The position numbers and the translations under genes were made by a program. 64,000 nucleotides of DNA, from positions 8,787 to 72,786 of the forward strand of contig NZ_DIAX01000086.1 of assembly GCF_002414845.1 (NCBI RefSeq). The letters run 5' to 3'. The stretch is from Gordonia sp. UBA5067. Lineage in GTDB: Bacteria > Actinomycetota > Actinomycetes > Mycobacteriales > Mycobacteriaceae. Shown here piece by piece: positions 24,038 through 32,913 of the stretch (position 1 is its first letter; the number at the start of each line of letters is the position of its first letter). A model generated the notes under the pieces. That model made no database searches, was not told the origin of the DNA, and saw only the letters and a program-made list of their open reading frames with translations.

Positions 24038-25006
24038 TCAGTGGTCTCGAGCGGCCCGCGGCCGACCGAGTGTCGACGCCTTCAGTCGGCGGTACCCCCG
24101 CACCGACAGCGGTGAGATCGGCCGGATCCGGAACTGCTCATCGTCGACGATCTGATCGGCCAGCGGCGAATCCACCAGGATCGTTCCCGGGCGCGCCGAC
24201 CCGCACAGCCGCGACGCGATGTTGACCGGTTCGCCGAAGACGTCGCCGTGCCGGTTGAGGACTTCGCCGTACGCCATGCCGACCCGTAGCGCCGGCACCG
24301 GTTCGACGTCGGCGACGGTCTCTTGGATCGCCAGTGCGGTGTGTGCGGCCGCCGGCACATCGCTGTTGGTGAAGAGCACCGCATCGCCGAGTGTCTTGAT
24401 GACCTGGCCGCCGTGCGCGGTGATCACTTCGTGGACCCGGTCCTCGAAGGCCTCGAGCAGGGTCTCCAGTTCGGCCATGTCGATTCGCCGGGACAGGCTG
24501 GTGAATCCGACGATGTCGGCGAAACCGACGACATCGGTGGTGCGCACGCCGGCCAGCCGTTGCGACTGTGCGGCCGCGGAGTCATCTGCTTCGGAGTCGC
24601 GGGTCAGCGCAACCTTCAGGTGCCGGCGCCACACCAGACGCTGGACGACGTCGACTGCGCGGGCCATCTGCGCCGGCGTCCATGGCACCGACTCATCGCG
24701 TGCCAGATTCAGCAGCATGTCGGCCTGCCAGTCGGCCAGTCGCGCCATCGTCTGCCCGATCGCCCGGGCGGTGGCGACCTGCTCGTCCTCGGGGATCACA
24801 TCGGAGGACGCGGTGAGCATGGTCAGCGCGTCGACGTCGCGTTGGGTGAACATCTTGTCGTCGGACGGGCGCCGCGCGAAGCCGAACGCATTCCACAGTC
24901 GGTCGAGCCGCTCCGGGGTGAGGTTCAGTGCGACGCCCAGTTCGTCGCGGCTGTACCGGGGTTCGTCGTCAGCTGGAGCGTCGCCGGACTGCGACCCGTC
25001 ACTCAT
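24038..25006 (-). CDS. class III adenylate/guanylate cyclase
   Basis: 322 residues, soluble. The N-terminal 150 residues are a helical regulatory region of the kind seen in mycobacterial cyclases such as Rv1647 and Rv2212. The C-terminal cyclase domain shows the first metal Asp in FADIVGFTSL near residue 164, the second in KTLGDAVLFT near 207, and the transition-state Asn/Arg in VNIASRLCG near 262. It makes cAMP in the cytoplasm. Its ATG overlaps the stop of the double-TetR gene by 4 nt, so a cyclase and a repressor are made together next to fadAB, an unusual pairing. Confidence 0.85.
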   Translation of the reverse strand: MSDGSQSGDAPADDEPRYSRDELGVALNLTPERLDRLWNAFGFARRPSDDKMFTQRDVDALTMLTASSDVIPEDEQVATARAIGQTMARLADWQADMLLNLARDESVPWTPAQMARAVDVVQRLVWRRHLKVALTRDSEADDSAAAQSQRLAGVRTTDVVGFADIVGFTSLSRRIDMAELETLLEAFEDRVHEVITAHGGQVIKTLGDAVLFTNSDVPAAAHTALAIQETVADVEPVPALRVGMAYGEVLNRHGDVFGEPVNIASRLCGSARPGTILVDSPLADQIVDDEQFRIRPISPLSVRGYRRLKASTLGRPRAARDH

Positions 25007-26187
25007 GGCTCAACGGTAGCAACGCAGGCCCCCAGTACACCCTTCATGAGGTGGGCCATCTGCGCGCCGAACTCCGGGCGCGACGTACCGCGCCGCAGCC
25101 GCACCGCGTCGTTCACGATCGACAGCGCGGCGTGCACCCCGACCCCCGACTCGGCGACGGTCAGGCCCTGCGCGGCGGCCAGCAGATCGATCCAGCGCGC
25201 GACATACCGGCGCTGGCTGTCGAGGAGCTCGGTGGCCGCGGGTTCGTTGCGCAGGGCCGAGGAGTTGTTGAACGAGACGGACAGGTCAGGGGTTGCGGTG
25301 ATCACCGTGACATACGAATCTACTAGGGCCGCAAGGATTTCCGCGGGATCGGCCGAGAGCCCGTAGGCGGCCATCACACCCACCTCCAGGCGAGCGGCGC
25401 TGCGCTGGCCGATCCCGACGAGGATCGCTGCCTTCGACGAGAAATGGTTGTAGACGCTAGGGCCACTGATCCCCACGGCCGCACCGATCTCGTCGACGCC
25501 GACGTCCGCGTATTCGCGCTCGGCGAAGAGTCGCGACGCGGCGTCGAGGATCTCGTCGCGACGGGTCGTCGACGGCGAAGCCGGCACCCCGGGCAGCCGC
25601 GGCGGAGCCTGAGCCGGACGGAGGTTCAGCAGGCGCAGTGCGCGATTGGTCAATTCGTCGATTTCACGGGTTGGTGACAGGCGCGACGTGTGCACCGCAC
25701 TCGATCCGGCGACACTCAGCAGCGCCCAGACCAACTGGGAGCGTTCCCAGTCGGCCAGCTCGGCGGCGTCACGAAACAGTGCGTCCGACCACCGGCGCAG
25801 CACCGCGCGGGTGCGCAGCGCGACGTCCCGGTTCTGTTCATCGGTCAGGTAGGCGCCGGTCCACCGCCACAGCGACGCCGAGTCGGGTCGTTTGGCGATC
25901 AATTCGACCAGTGCCCGCACGCGCTCCTCGGTGGATCCCGGGGTAGCGAGGGCGCGTTCGGTGCACGCTTCCAGATCGTCAACGCCGGTGAGCACGGCCG
26001 CGCCCAGGAGGTCGCGCTTGTCGGTGAAATGTCGGTAGAGCGACGGGGCGGTAACGCCGGCGGCGCGGGCGATGTCGGCCATCGAGACATGTGGGTATCC
26101 GCGTTGCACGAACAGCTCGGCGGCACGTTCGATGAGCTGCCGGCGACGATCGGCCGGTCGGCTCGCACGGGCGGATTGGACGGTCAT
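25003..26187 (-). CDS. tandem TetR-domain repressor
   Basis: 394 residues with two complete TetR halves. The first HTH is near residues 13-55 (RRQLIERAAELF then GVTAPSLYRHFTDK) and the second near 215-260 (RRDEILDAASRLF then GISGPSVYNHFSSK). Such fused TetR dimers regulate lipid genes in actinobacteria. It is divergent from fadA-fadB across about 126 bp, so it is the prime candidate for their repressor, and it is coupled to the cyclase gene. The ATG at 26187 is chosen over an upstream GTG-initiated frame because it puts the HTH at the usual distance. Confidence 0.8.
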   Translation of the reverse strand: MTVQSARASRPADRRRQLIERAAELFVQRGYPHVSMADIARAAGVTAPSLYRHFTDKRDLLGAAVLTGVDDLEACTERALATPGSTEERVRALVELIAKRPDSASLWRWTGAYLTDEQNRDVALRTRAVLRRWSDALFRDAAELADWERSQLVWALLSVAGSSAVHTSRLSPTREIDELTNRALRLLNLRPAQAPPRLPGVPASPSTTRRDEILDAASRLFAEREYADVGVDEIGAAVGISGPSVYNHFSSKAAILVGIGQRSAARLEVGVMAAYGLSADPAEILAALVDSYVTVITATPDLSVSFNNSSALRNEPAATELLDSQRRYVARWIDLLAAAQGLTVAESGVGVHAALSIVNDAVRLRRGTSRPEFGAQMAHLMKGVLGACVATVEP

Positions 26188-26313
26188 GGTGAACAGACCA
26201 TAGCCCACGATTGCCCAAAGATGAACCAATTGACCACCGGGTATAGCCAAAAAAGTTATTGGGCGTTAGTCTTCAATTCGTAACCAACGATGGTTCGTGT
26301 GAAAGGAACATCC
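26188..26313. promoter_or_regulatory. divergent control region of tetR-cyclase and fadAB
   Basis: It contains two dyads: GCCAA-N8-TTGGGC at about 26246-26264 and AACCA-ACGA-TGGTT at 26282-26295. Both are candidates for binding by the tandem TetR protein. AAAGGAA at 26302-26308 is the ribosome site of fadA. Confidence 0.4.
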
Positions 26314-27525
26314 GTGCCTGAACAAGCATTCATCTACGAGGCGGTCCGCACGCCTCGTGGCAAGCAGCGCGGCGGCGCGCTGCACAGCGTCAAGCCGGTC
26401 GACCTCGTTTCGGGTCTGATCAACCAGCTCCTCGCCCGCCACGGCGGCCTCAACCCCGCCGACGTCAATGACGTCGTGCTGGGCGTCGTCTCGCCGGTCG
26501 GCGAGCAGGGCGCGGTCATCGCCCGCACCGCGGCCCTCGTCTCGGGCCTGCCGGAGACCGTTCCGGGTACCCAGATCAACCGCTTCTGCGCCTCGGGTCT
26601 GGAGGCCGTGAACCTGGCTGCGGCCAAGGTTGCCTCCGGCTTCGACGACCTGGTCCTGGCCGGCGGCGTCGAGTCGATGTCGCGCGTCCCGATGGGCAGC
26701 GACGGCGGTGCGCTCTTCATGGACCCCGCCACCGCTTACGACAACTACATCGCCCCGCAGGGCATCGGCGCCGACCTGATTGCCACCATCGAGGGCTTCT
26801 CCCGCGACGACGTCGACGCGTTCGCCGCCGAGTCGCAGGCCCGCGCGGCCAAGGCATGGGAGTCGGGCTACTTCGCCAAGTCGGTCCTGCCCGTCACCGA
26901 TATCAACGGTGTCGTCGTTCTCGACCGCGACGAACACATGCGCCCGGGCACCACCGCCGAGCAGCTCGGCAAGCTCAAGGCCGCCTTCCAGGGCCTGGCC
27001 GACATGGCCGGGTTCGACGACGTCATCATGCAGAAGTACCCGAACGTCGAGAAGGTCAACCACGTCCACACCGGCGGCAACAGCTCCGGCATCGTCGACG
27101 GTTCCGGCCTGGTACTGATCGGTTCGGAAGAGGCCGGCAAGCGCAACGGCATGGCGCCGCGCGGCCGCATCGTCTCCTTCGCCGAGATCGGTTCGGAGCC
27201 CGCCATCATGCTCACCGGCCCCACCCCGGCCACCGAGCTGGCGCTGAAGAAGGCCGGTCTGACTGTCGAAGACATCGACGTCTTCGAGCTGAACGAGGCC
27301 TTCGCGTCGGTCGTCATGAAGTGGGAGAAGGACCTGAACATCCCGCACGACAAGGTCAACGTCAACGGCGGCGCCATTGCCATGGGCCACCCGCTCGGCG
27401 CCACCGGCGCCATGATCCTGGGCACCTGTCTCGACGAGCTGGAGCGCACGGGCGGCCGCTACGGCCTGGTCACCCTCTGCATCGGCGGCGGCATGGGCGT
27501 CGCGACCGTCATCGAGCGCCTCTAA
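26314..27525 (+). CDS. fadA: FadA 3-ketoacyl-CoA thiolase
   Basis: 403 residues. The nucleophile C92 lies in [11 protein letters not shown], then NEAFAS, the His of GHPLGATG and the Cys of CIGGGMG follow. It is the thiolase subunit of the mycobacterial-type trifunctional fatty-acid oxidation complex, with FadB encoded 25 bp downstream. The GTG at 26314 is chosen: it has AAAGGAA at the right distance and gives the N-terminus [16 protein letters not shown], matching mycobacterial FadA. The in-frame ATG at 26290 lies inside a palindrome with no ribosome site. Confidence 0.95.
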   Translation: MPEQAFIYEAVRTPRGKQRGGALHSVKPVDLVSGLINQLLARHGGLNPADVNDVVLGVVSPVGEQGAVIARTAALVSGLPETVPGTQINRFCASGLEAVNLAAAKVASGFDDLVLAGGVESMSRVPMGSDGGALFMDPATAYDNYIAPQGIGADLIATIEGFSRDDVDAFAAESQARAAKAWESGYFAKSVLPVTDINGVVVLDRDEHMRPGTTAEQLGKLKAAFQGLADMAGFDDVIMQKYPNVEKVNHVHTGGNSSGIVDGSGLVLIGSEEAGKRNGMAPRGRIVSFAEIGSEPAIMLTGPTPATELALKKAGLTVEDIDVFELNEAFASVVMKWEKDLNIPHDKVNVNGGAIAMGHPLGATGAMILGTCLDELERTGGRYGLVTLCIGGGMGVATVIERL

Positions 27526-27550
27526 TTCACAGAAAGACTTGGAAGAAACC

Positions 27551-29755
27551 ATGAGCGAGAACATGTTCAACTGGGAGAAGGACGCCGACGGCGTCGTCAT
27601 CCTCACCATGGACGACCCCAATCAGGGCGCCAACACGATGAACGACCTGTTCGTAACGTCGCTGAACGCGACCGTCGAGCGGCTCGAAGCGGAGAAGGAC
27701 GACATCGCCGGTGTCATCCTCACCTCGGCGAAGAAGACGTTCTTCGCCGGTGGCGACCTCAAAGACATGACGGCCGATAAGCCCAAGGATGTCACCAAGG
27801 CCGATATCGCCACCGCGATCACCGAGCGGGCCAACGGGATGAAGGCAACCATGCGTCGCCTGGAGACCCTGGGCAAGCCCGTCGTCGCCGCCATCAACGG
27901 CGCCGCCCTCGGCGGTGGCCTCGAGATCGCACTGCACTGCCACTACCGTGTCGCGGCCGACACGCGCGGCAGCAAGATCGGCCTGCCCGAGGTCACTCTC
28001 GGCCTGCTCCCCGGCGGCGGTGGCGTCGTGCGCACCGTGCGCCTGCTGGGTATGCAGAACGCACTGATGGGCGTGTTGCTGCAGGGCACCCAGTTCAACC
28101 CGACTAAGGCCAAGGAGACCGGTCTGGTCGACGAGGTCGTCGGCACCGTGGAGGAACTTATCCCGGCCGCCAAGAAGTGGATCAAGGACAACCCCGAGGC
28201 ACAGCAGCCCTTCGACGTGAAGGGCTACAAGATCCCGGGCGGCGCCCCCACCAACCCGGCGGTGGCCGCCAACCTGCCGGCCTTCCCGGCGCTGCTGCGC
28301 AAGCAGCTCAAGGGTGCCAACATGCCGGCTCCGCGCGCGATCCTCGCCGCGGCCATCGAGGGCGCCTACGTCGACGTCGACACCGCCGACCTGATCGAGA
28401 CCCGCTACTTCGTCTCGCTGGTCACCGGCCAGGTCGCGCAGAACATGATCAAGGCGTTCTTCTTCGACCTGCAGCACATCAACGGTGGTGGCTCGCGGCC
28501 CAAGGGCTTCGACAAGTACACCGCCAAGAAGGTCGGCGTCATCGGCGCCGGCATGATGGGTGCGGCCATCGCGTATGTCTCGGCGAAGGCCGGGATCGAG
28601 GTCGTCCTCAAGGACATCGACATCGACGCTGCCAAGCGCGGCAAGGACTACTCGGTCAAGCTGGAGGAGAAGGCCCTCTCGCGCGGCAAGACAACTGAGG
28701 AGAAGTCGAAGGCCCTGCTCGACCGGATCCACCCGACCGTGGACCCGGCCGACTTCAAGGGCGTCGACTTCGTGATCGAGGCGGCCTTCGAGTCCGTCGA
28801 GGTCAAGAACAAGGTTTTCCAGGAGATCGAGGACATCGTCGACGCCGACGCCGTACTCGGGTCGAACACGTCGACGCTGCCGATCACCATCCTCGCCGAG
28901 GGTGTGAAGCGTTCCGAGGACTTCATCGGCATCCACTTCTTCAGCCCCGTCGACAAGATGCCGCTGGTGGAGATCATCAAGGGTGAAAAGACCTCCGACG
29001 CCGTCCTGGCGAAGGTTATCGACTACACGCTGGCGATCCGCAAGACTCCCATCGTCGTCAACGACAGTCGTGGCTTCTTCACCAGCCGCGTCATCGGCAC
29101 GTTCCTCAATGAGGCCGTCGCGGCCGTCGGTGAGGGCATCGAGCCGGCGTTCATCGAGCAGGCGGGTTCGCAGGCCGGATATCCCGCGCCGCCGCTGCAA
29201 CTGATGGACGAGCTGACCCTGACGCTGCCGCAGAAGATTCGCAAGGAGACCGAGGCGGCGGCCACGGCAGCCGGCGTCGAGTTCCCGCACCACGGGTCCT
29301 ACGACGTCATCGACTGGATGGTCGAGAACGGCCGCACCGCCAAGAAGGACGGCAAGGGCTTCTACGACTACACCGATGGCAAGCGCGCCCTGCTCTGGCC
29401 GGGTCTGCGTGAGCACTTCAAGTCCGGCAGCAAGGTGATCCCGCTGGAGGACATGAAGGAGCGCATGCTCTTCGCCGAGGCGCTCGAGACGGTGAAGTGC
29501 TTCGACGAGGGTGTGCTCACCTCCGTCGAGGACGCTAACATCGGTTCGATCTTCGGTATCGGTTTCCCGGCGTGGACCGGTGGCGTCGTCCAGTACATCA
29601 ACCAGTACGACGGCGGGGTGGCGGGCTTTGTCGAGCGGGCCAACGACCTCGCGTCGAAGTACGGAGCGCAGTTCACCCCGCCGGCATCGTTGGTGGAGAA
29701 GGCTGCTCGCGGCGAGAAGCTGACGAACGAGACGCTGACCAAGGTCAACGCCTAG
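27551..29755 (+). CDS. fadB: FadB multifunctional enoyl-CoA hydratase / 3-hydroxyacyl-CoA dehydrogenase
   Basis: 734 residues. An enoyl-CoA hydratase domain comes first, with the oxyanion segment FFAGGDLKDM near 64 and GAALGGGLEIALH near 115. The NAD-binding domain follows with VGVIGAGMMGAAIA near 325, then the 3-hydroxyacyl-CoA dehydrogenase His in GIHFFSPV near 460, and the duplicated C-terminal domain. With FadA it carries out the last three steps of beta-oxidation. GGAAG precedes ATG 27551. A 19-bp perfect hairpin follows the stop, closing the fadAB operon. Confidence 0.95.
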   Translation: MSENMFNWEKDADGVVILTMDDPNQGANTMNDLFVTSLNATVERLEAEKDDIAGVILTSAKKTFFAGGDLKDMTADKPKDVTKADIATAITERANGMKATMRRLETLGKPVVAAINGAALGGGLEIALHCHYRVAADTRGSKIGLPEVTLGLLPGGGGVVRTVRLLGMQNALMGVLLQGTQFNPTKAKETGLVDEVVGTVEELIPAAKKWIKDNPEAQQPFDVKGYKIPGGAPTNPAVAANLPAFPALLRKQLKGANMPAPRAILAAAIEGAYVDVDTADLIETRYFVSLVTGQVAQNMIKAFFFDLQHINGGGSRPKGFDKYTAKKVGVIGAGMMGAAIAYVSAKAGIEVVLKDIDIDAAKRGKDYSVKLEEKALSRGKTTEEKSKALLDRIHPTVDPADFKGVDFVIEAAFESVEVKNKVFQEIEDIVDADAVLGSNTSTLPITILAEGVKRSEDFIGIHFFSPVDKMPLVEIIKGEKTSDAVLAKVIDYTLAIRKTPIVVNDSRGFFTSRVIGTFLNEAVAAVGEGIEPAFIEQAGSQAGYPAPPLQLMDELTLTLPQKIRKETEAAATAAGVEFPHHGSYDVIDWMVENGRTAKKDGKGFYDYTDGKRALLWPGLREHFKSGSKVIPLEDMKERMLFAEALETVKCFDEGVLTSVEDANIGSIFGIGFPAWTGGVVQYINQYDGGVAGFVERANDLASKYGAQFTPPASLVEKAARGEKLTNETLTKVNA

Positions 29756-29776
29756 GCGCCAACACCTCGCACGATT

Positions 29777-29817
29777 GATCAGGTCCCGCACTCGGTTGCC
29801 GAGTGCGGGACCTGATC
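29777..29817 (+). terminator. terminator of fadAB
   Basis: A perfect 19-bp stem, GATCAGGTCCCGCACTCGG against its reverse complement, with a TTG loop, 21 bp after the fadB stop. A short T-rich stretch (TGTTGGT) follows. Confidence 0.9.
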
Positions 29818-29938
29818 TGTTGGTCGGGTAGGCGGCATGAGTCACGGTTTGTGCCTACCCTCGTGGAAGTACCCCAACGAATATTCGCGACTGCGCGGTG
29901 GAACATTCGAGCCTCGCGCCGACCCTGGAAGGTCCGAC

Positions 29939-30748
29939 ATGATTCTCCGCACGATCGCCCGCCCGTTGCTCGCCTCCGCCTTCGTCGTCTCCGGCATCGA
30001 CGCCCTGCGGGCCCGACCGGCGACCGTGGACACCGCACAGCCGCTGGTGGACGCCGGCCGCGATGCCCTGCCCGCCGAGGTCGCCGCCGTGGTCCCGGCG
30101 AACGCGGCGACGGCCATGCGGGTCAACGGCGGACTGCAGATCGCCGGCGGCGTCCTACTGGCGACCGGTCGGGTGCCCCGCGTCGCGTCGGCGGTCCTCG
30201 CGGGCACGTTGATTCCGACCACCGTTTACGACGGCGCCTTCTGGACCGAGACCGATCCGGTGCGTCGCGAGACCCGCAAAGTGTCCTTCATCAAGAACCT
30301 CGGGCTCCTCGGGGGCGTCCTGATCGCCAGTGCGGACACCGCCGGCCAGCCCTCGCTGGCCTGGCGCGGACGCCGAAAGGCCGATGAGGCCAAGATGGCC
30401 GTCGCAGCGGCACTGCCCATCGGCGCCAAGGCGGGGTCCTCGGCGTGGGCGCAGATGGCCGAGCGGGCCACCGATGACGCCCACGCGCTGGGCGAACACG
30501 CACACGAGTGGGGCGAGGCCGCGGCCGGCATGCTCGACCGGGGCCGCGACCAGGCTGAAGCCGTCGCAATGCGGGTGGCCGACCGCGCGCCGGCGGTATT
30601 CGAACAGGCAAGGTACCAGGCCGGCGAACTGACTGGTGCCGTCGCGGACCGTGCACCGGTCGTCGCCGATCAGTTGCGGGCGAGCGCGCAGGAGGCGGCG
30701 CGCCACGTCCGCTGCCGGCGCCGCAACTGGCGCACAGCCGGCGCATAG
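29939..30748 (+). CDS. DoxX-family membrane protein with a long charged tail
   Basis: 269 residues. The first 140 residues form a DoxX-like unit with about four membrane segments (LLASAFVVSGIDALR, MRVNGGLQIAGGVLLATG, VLAGTLIPTTVYDGAFW, NLGLLGGVLIAS). The tail of about 110 residues is rich in Ala, Arg, Asp and Glu, contains repeats of the form V-A-D-R-A-P (twice) and is likely helical or disordered. DoxX proteins are linked to membrane redox and thiol-oxidative stress complexes in mycobacteria. ATG 29939 has GGAAGG upstream. It is upstream of, and 22 bp from, the deacetylase gene. Confidence 0.75.
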   Translation: MILRTIARPLLASAFVVSGIDALRARPATVDTAQPLVDAGRDALPAEVAAVVPANAATAMRVNGGLQIAGGVLLATGRVPRVASAVLAGTLIPTTVYDGAFWTETDPVRRETRKVSFIKNLGLLGGVLIASADTAGQPSLAWRGRRKADEAKMAVAAALPIGAKAGSSAWAQMAERATDDAHALGEHAHEWGEAAAGMLDRGRDQAEAVAMRVADRAPAVFEQARYQAGELTGAVADRAPVVADQLRASAQEAARHVRCRRRNWRTAGA

Positions 30749-30770
30749 GCTGGTCGGTTACGGTGCGGCG

Positions 30771-31550
30771 GTGGACAGGCGAACCTTTCTTGCGACGCTC
30801 GCCGCCGGCACCGCCGGCGTACTGACCGGCTGCTCGTCGAACGCGGCCGCCCCGCCGCACCAATCCGCCCAGCGGCATCTGGCGCCACCGCCGCCGCGCC
30901 CGCCACTGCAAGGCGCATTGCCGACGACGCGGGCGCCGCGCCCCGATACAACGATCACGAAACTGCCTGGCCCGGGGCGCGCGTTGGCACTGACCGTCGA
31001 CGACGGCGCGAATTCGAGCGTCGTGGCGGCGTATTGCCAGTTCGCCAAAGACACCGGTGCGCGGTTCACGTTCTTCGTCACCGGCCAATACGACTCGTGG
31101 CGGGAGAACCGGGCCGCGCTGCGGCCGCTCGTCGAATCCGGGCAGGTTCAGTTGGGCAACCACACCTGGAGCCACCCGGACCTGACGTCGCTGACGGCGC
31201 GTGAATGTGCCGAGGAGCTGCGTCGGACCAAGCGCTTCCTCCGCAGCGAATATGGGATCGACGGCGTTCCGTATTACCGTCCGCCGTACGGCTTTCACAA
31301 CGATCAAGTCGACAAGGTTGCCGCCGATCTCGGCTACCCGGTGCCGACCCTCTGGTACGGGTCGCTGTCAGACTCGAGTGTGGTCACCGAGAAGTTCCTG
31401 ATTGGTGCGGCGCGCAAGTACTTCCAGCCTCAGCGGATCGTCATCGGCCATGCCAACCACGATCCCGTCACCCACGTGTATCACCACTTCACCCAGATCA
31501 TCCGCGAGCGACGGCTGCAGATGGTCACCCTGAACGACTACTTCGCCTGA
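30771..31550 (+). CDS. polysaccharide deacetylase lipoprotein
   Basis: 259 residues. The N-terminus MDRRTFLATLAAG has a twin-arginine-like start and a lipobox LTGC (C21), so the mature protein is likely lipid-anchored outside the membrane. A Pro-rich linker follows, then the NodB domain with motif 1 TVDDG near residue 83, motif 2 HTWSH near 127 and motif 3 RPPYGF near 167. It removes N-acetyl groups from a cell-wall polysaccharide or peptidoglycan sugar. The GTG start is chosen because it begins the signal sequence. Its last 26 bp overlap the end of the convergent flippase gene. Confidence 0.8.
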   Translation: MDRRTFLATLAAGTAGVLTGCSSNAAAPPHQSAQRHLAPPPPRPPLQGALPTTRAPRPDTTITKLPGPGRALALTVDDGANSSVVAAYCQFAKDTGARFTFFVTGQYDSWRENRAALRPLVESGQVQLGNHTWSHPDLTSLTARECAEELRRTKRFLRSEYGIDGVPYYRPPYGFHNDQVDKVAADLGYPVPTLWYGSLSDSSVVTEKFLIGAARKYFQPQRIVIGHANHDPVTHVYHHFTQIIRERRLQMVTLNDYFA

Positions 31551-32844
31551 CCGGGGCGACGATCGGAAGCAGGCAACCGGCCGTCATGATGGCCGCCGAC
31601 GCCGCCGCAATCGTCACCAGCGACGTCACCGAATCGGCCCACGCCAGGATCGCGGCGGCTTCGACCGCCGCCGCCACCCAGACCGCGATTCCGATCACCG
31701 TCCGGCGCACCGCGATTACCGCGAGAAGCAGCAGGGCGAGAATGGCGAGGATCGCCCCCGTCGCGGCGAAGAGCCAGAGACGTCCGGCCAATGGCTGGTA
31801 TTCGTCGCCGGCGATGTGCGGGACGACCGGCGAGACAAGCCACGTGCCGGCAACTGTGGTCACACCGATTCCCGCGACGACGCCGAGCGCGACGAGCAAC
31901 GACCGCGTCTTCGGATTAGGTGCTGCGAGCCGCGGATACACCACCGTCCCGATCGCCTGGGGCAGCCAGAACGCGGCCTTGGTGGCCACCGCCCCGAGTG
32001 CGTAGATTCCGGCGTCAGCGTCGGAGAGCACGACGCGGGCCAGGAGTAGATCGAGCGAGACGGCGACGAGCAGTGCCAGCTGCACCTGGGAGGCGGCGAG
32101 CACACTCCAAACGTCAGTGCCTCCCCGGGCGGAGCTGCCAATTTCGTCCGGGGTGGGCCCGGTCGAGGACGTATTGACCTCGGGATCCGCTCCTTCGGAC
32201 GAAATTGGCGCCTTCGCCCATCGCCACGTCACACCGGTGGCCAACAGCGTCCCCGCCGCGCCGACCCACAGCGCACCCGTGGACGAAACACCCAACGCCA
32301 GTGCGACGATCATCGGTGCCGACCGCACCACCCCCACCAGCGCGAGCAACCATCCGAGCCGACGAAAATCGCCCCGTCCCTGCACAAACCCCAGTGCCGC
32401 GGCCGTCAGCGTGATCAACGGCGCCATCACCAAACCGGCCGCCGCAGCGGCCACGGGCACTCGCACCAGCGGCACCAACACCGCACCCGCAATCAGCGAC
32501 AGCACCGCCACCAACGCCCCGGACTGCAACCCCAGCCCTGCCAAACCGGGCCGACCCCGCACCACCTCGCGTGCGATCACCGCCTGCACGGCCATCGACG
32601 GTGCGGCCACCACGACCATTGCGGCCATGATGACGCCGAAAACCCCGTAGTCGGCGGCCCCGAGTGCGCGGCTGGCCGGAATCGCCACCAGGTAGGCCGC
32701 GACATTCGCGACCATCGCCCCCGCCGTCACCGCGCCCACCGAGCGCACCACACCAATGAACCGCTTTGGCCCGTTCGCTTCGCTTCCGGCGCCGTGCTGA
32801 TTGGGCCCGCTCGCTTCGCTCCCGGCGCCGCCTCCAACACTCAC
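31525..32844 (-). CDS. polysaccharide flippase-like membrane protein (Wzx/MATE superfamily)
   Basis: 439 residues with about 12-14 membrane segments and little charge. The early segment ANVAAYLVAIPASRALGAAD is typical of Wzx-type lipid-linked sugar flippases. It probably moves a lipid-linked glycan across the membrane, which suits the neighbouring glycosyltransferase and deacetylase. Two oddities: the N-terminus holds a repeated GAGSEA-GP peptide (DNA repeats at 32768-32830), and a hydrophilic loop near residues 210-240 is encoded by a 73-bp inverted repeat. It overlaps the convergent deacetylase gene by 26 bp. Confidence 0.75.
   Translation of the reverse strand: MSVGGGAGSEASGPNQHGAGSEANGPKRFIGVVRSVGAVTAGAMVANVAAYLVAIPASRALGAADYGVFGVIMAAMVVVAAPSMAVQAVIAREVVRGRPGLAGLGLQSGALVAVLSLIAGAVLVPLVRVPVAAAAAGLVMAPLITLTAAALGFVQGRGDFRRLGWLLALVGVVRSAPMIVALALGVSSTGALWVGAAGTLLATGVTWRWAKAPISSEGADPEVNTSSTGPTPDEIGSSARGGTDVWSVLAASQVQLALLVAVSLDLLLARVVLSDADAGIYALGAVATKAAFWLPQAIGTVVYPRLAAPNPKTRSLLVALGVVAGIGVTTVAGTWLVSPVVPHIAGDEYQPLAGRLWLFAATGAILAILALLLLAVIAVRRTVIGIAVWVAAAVEAAAILAWADSVTSLVTIAAASAAIMTAGCLLPIVAPVRRSSRSG
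32137..32209. repeat. 73-bp inverted repeat inside the flippase gene
   Basis: GCCAATTTCGTCCG (32137-32150) and CGGACGAAATTGGC (32196-32209) are perfect 14-bp inverted arms around 45 bp. The reading frame is kept through it and gives a hydrophilic loop (ISSEGADPEV ... TPDEIGS). It looks like an in-frame palindromic insertion. Confidence 0.7.
32768..32830. repeat. two 27-bp direct repeats at the flippase 5' end
   Basis: Units at 32768-32794 and 32804-32830 match in 25 of 27 positions, offset 36 bp (12 codons), and encode GAGSEASGP and GAGSEANGP. A 24-bp relative with a 3-bp in-frame deletion is at 14275-14298 in a dehydrogenase gene. Confidence 0.7.
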
Positions 32845-32913
32845 GGCGTACAGTGTGCCCGCTCAGCCCGGCCGCTTTGGCATCGCCAGGGCAGATAGGC
32901 GACGATAGAGGGC

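Noticed and set aside
27527..29845. A 772-codon open frame on the minus strand across fadB
   Set aside because: It is the antisense shadow of fadB. High-GC codon use leaves the opposite frame open, and the translation is low-complexity with no domain.
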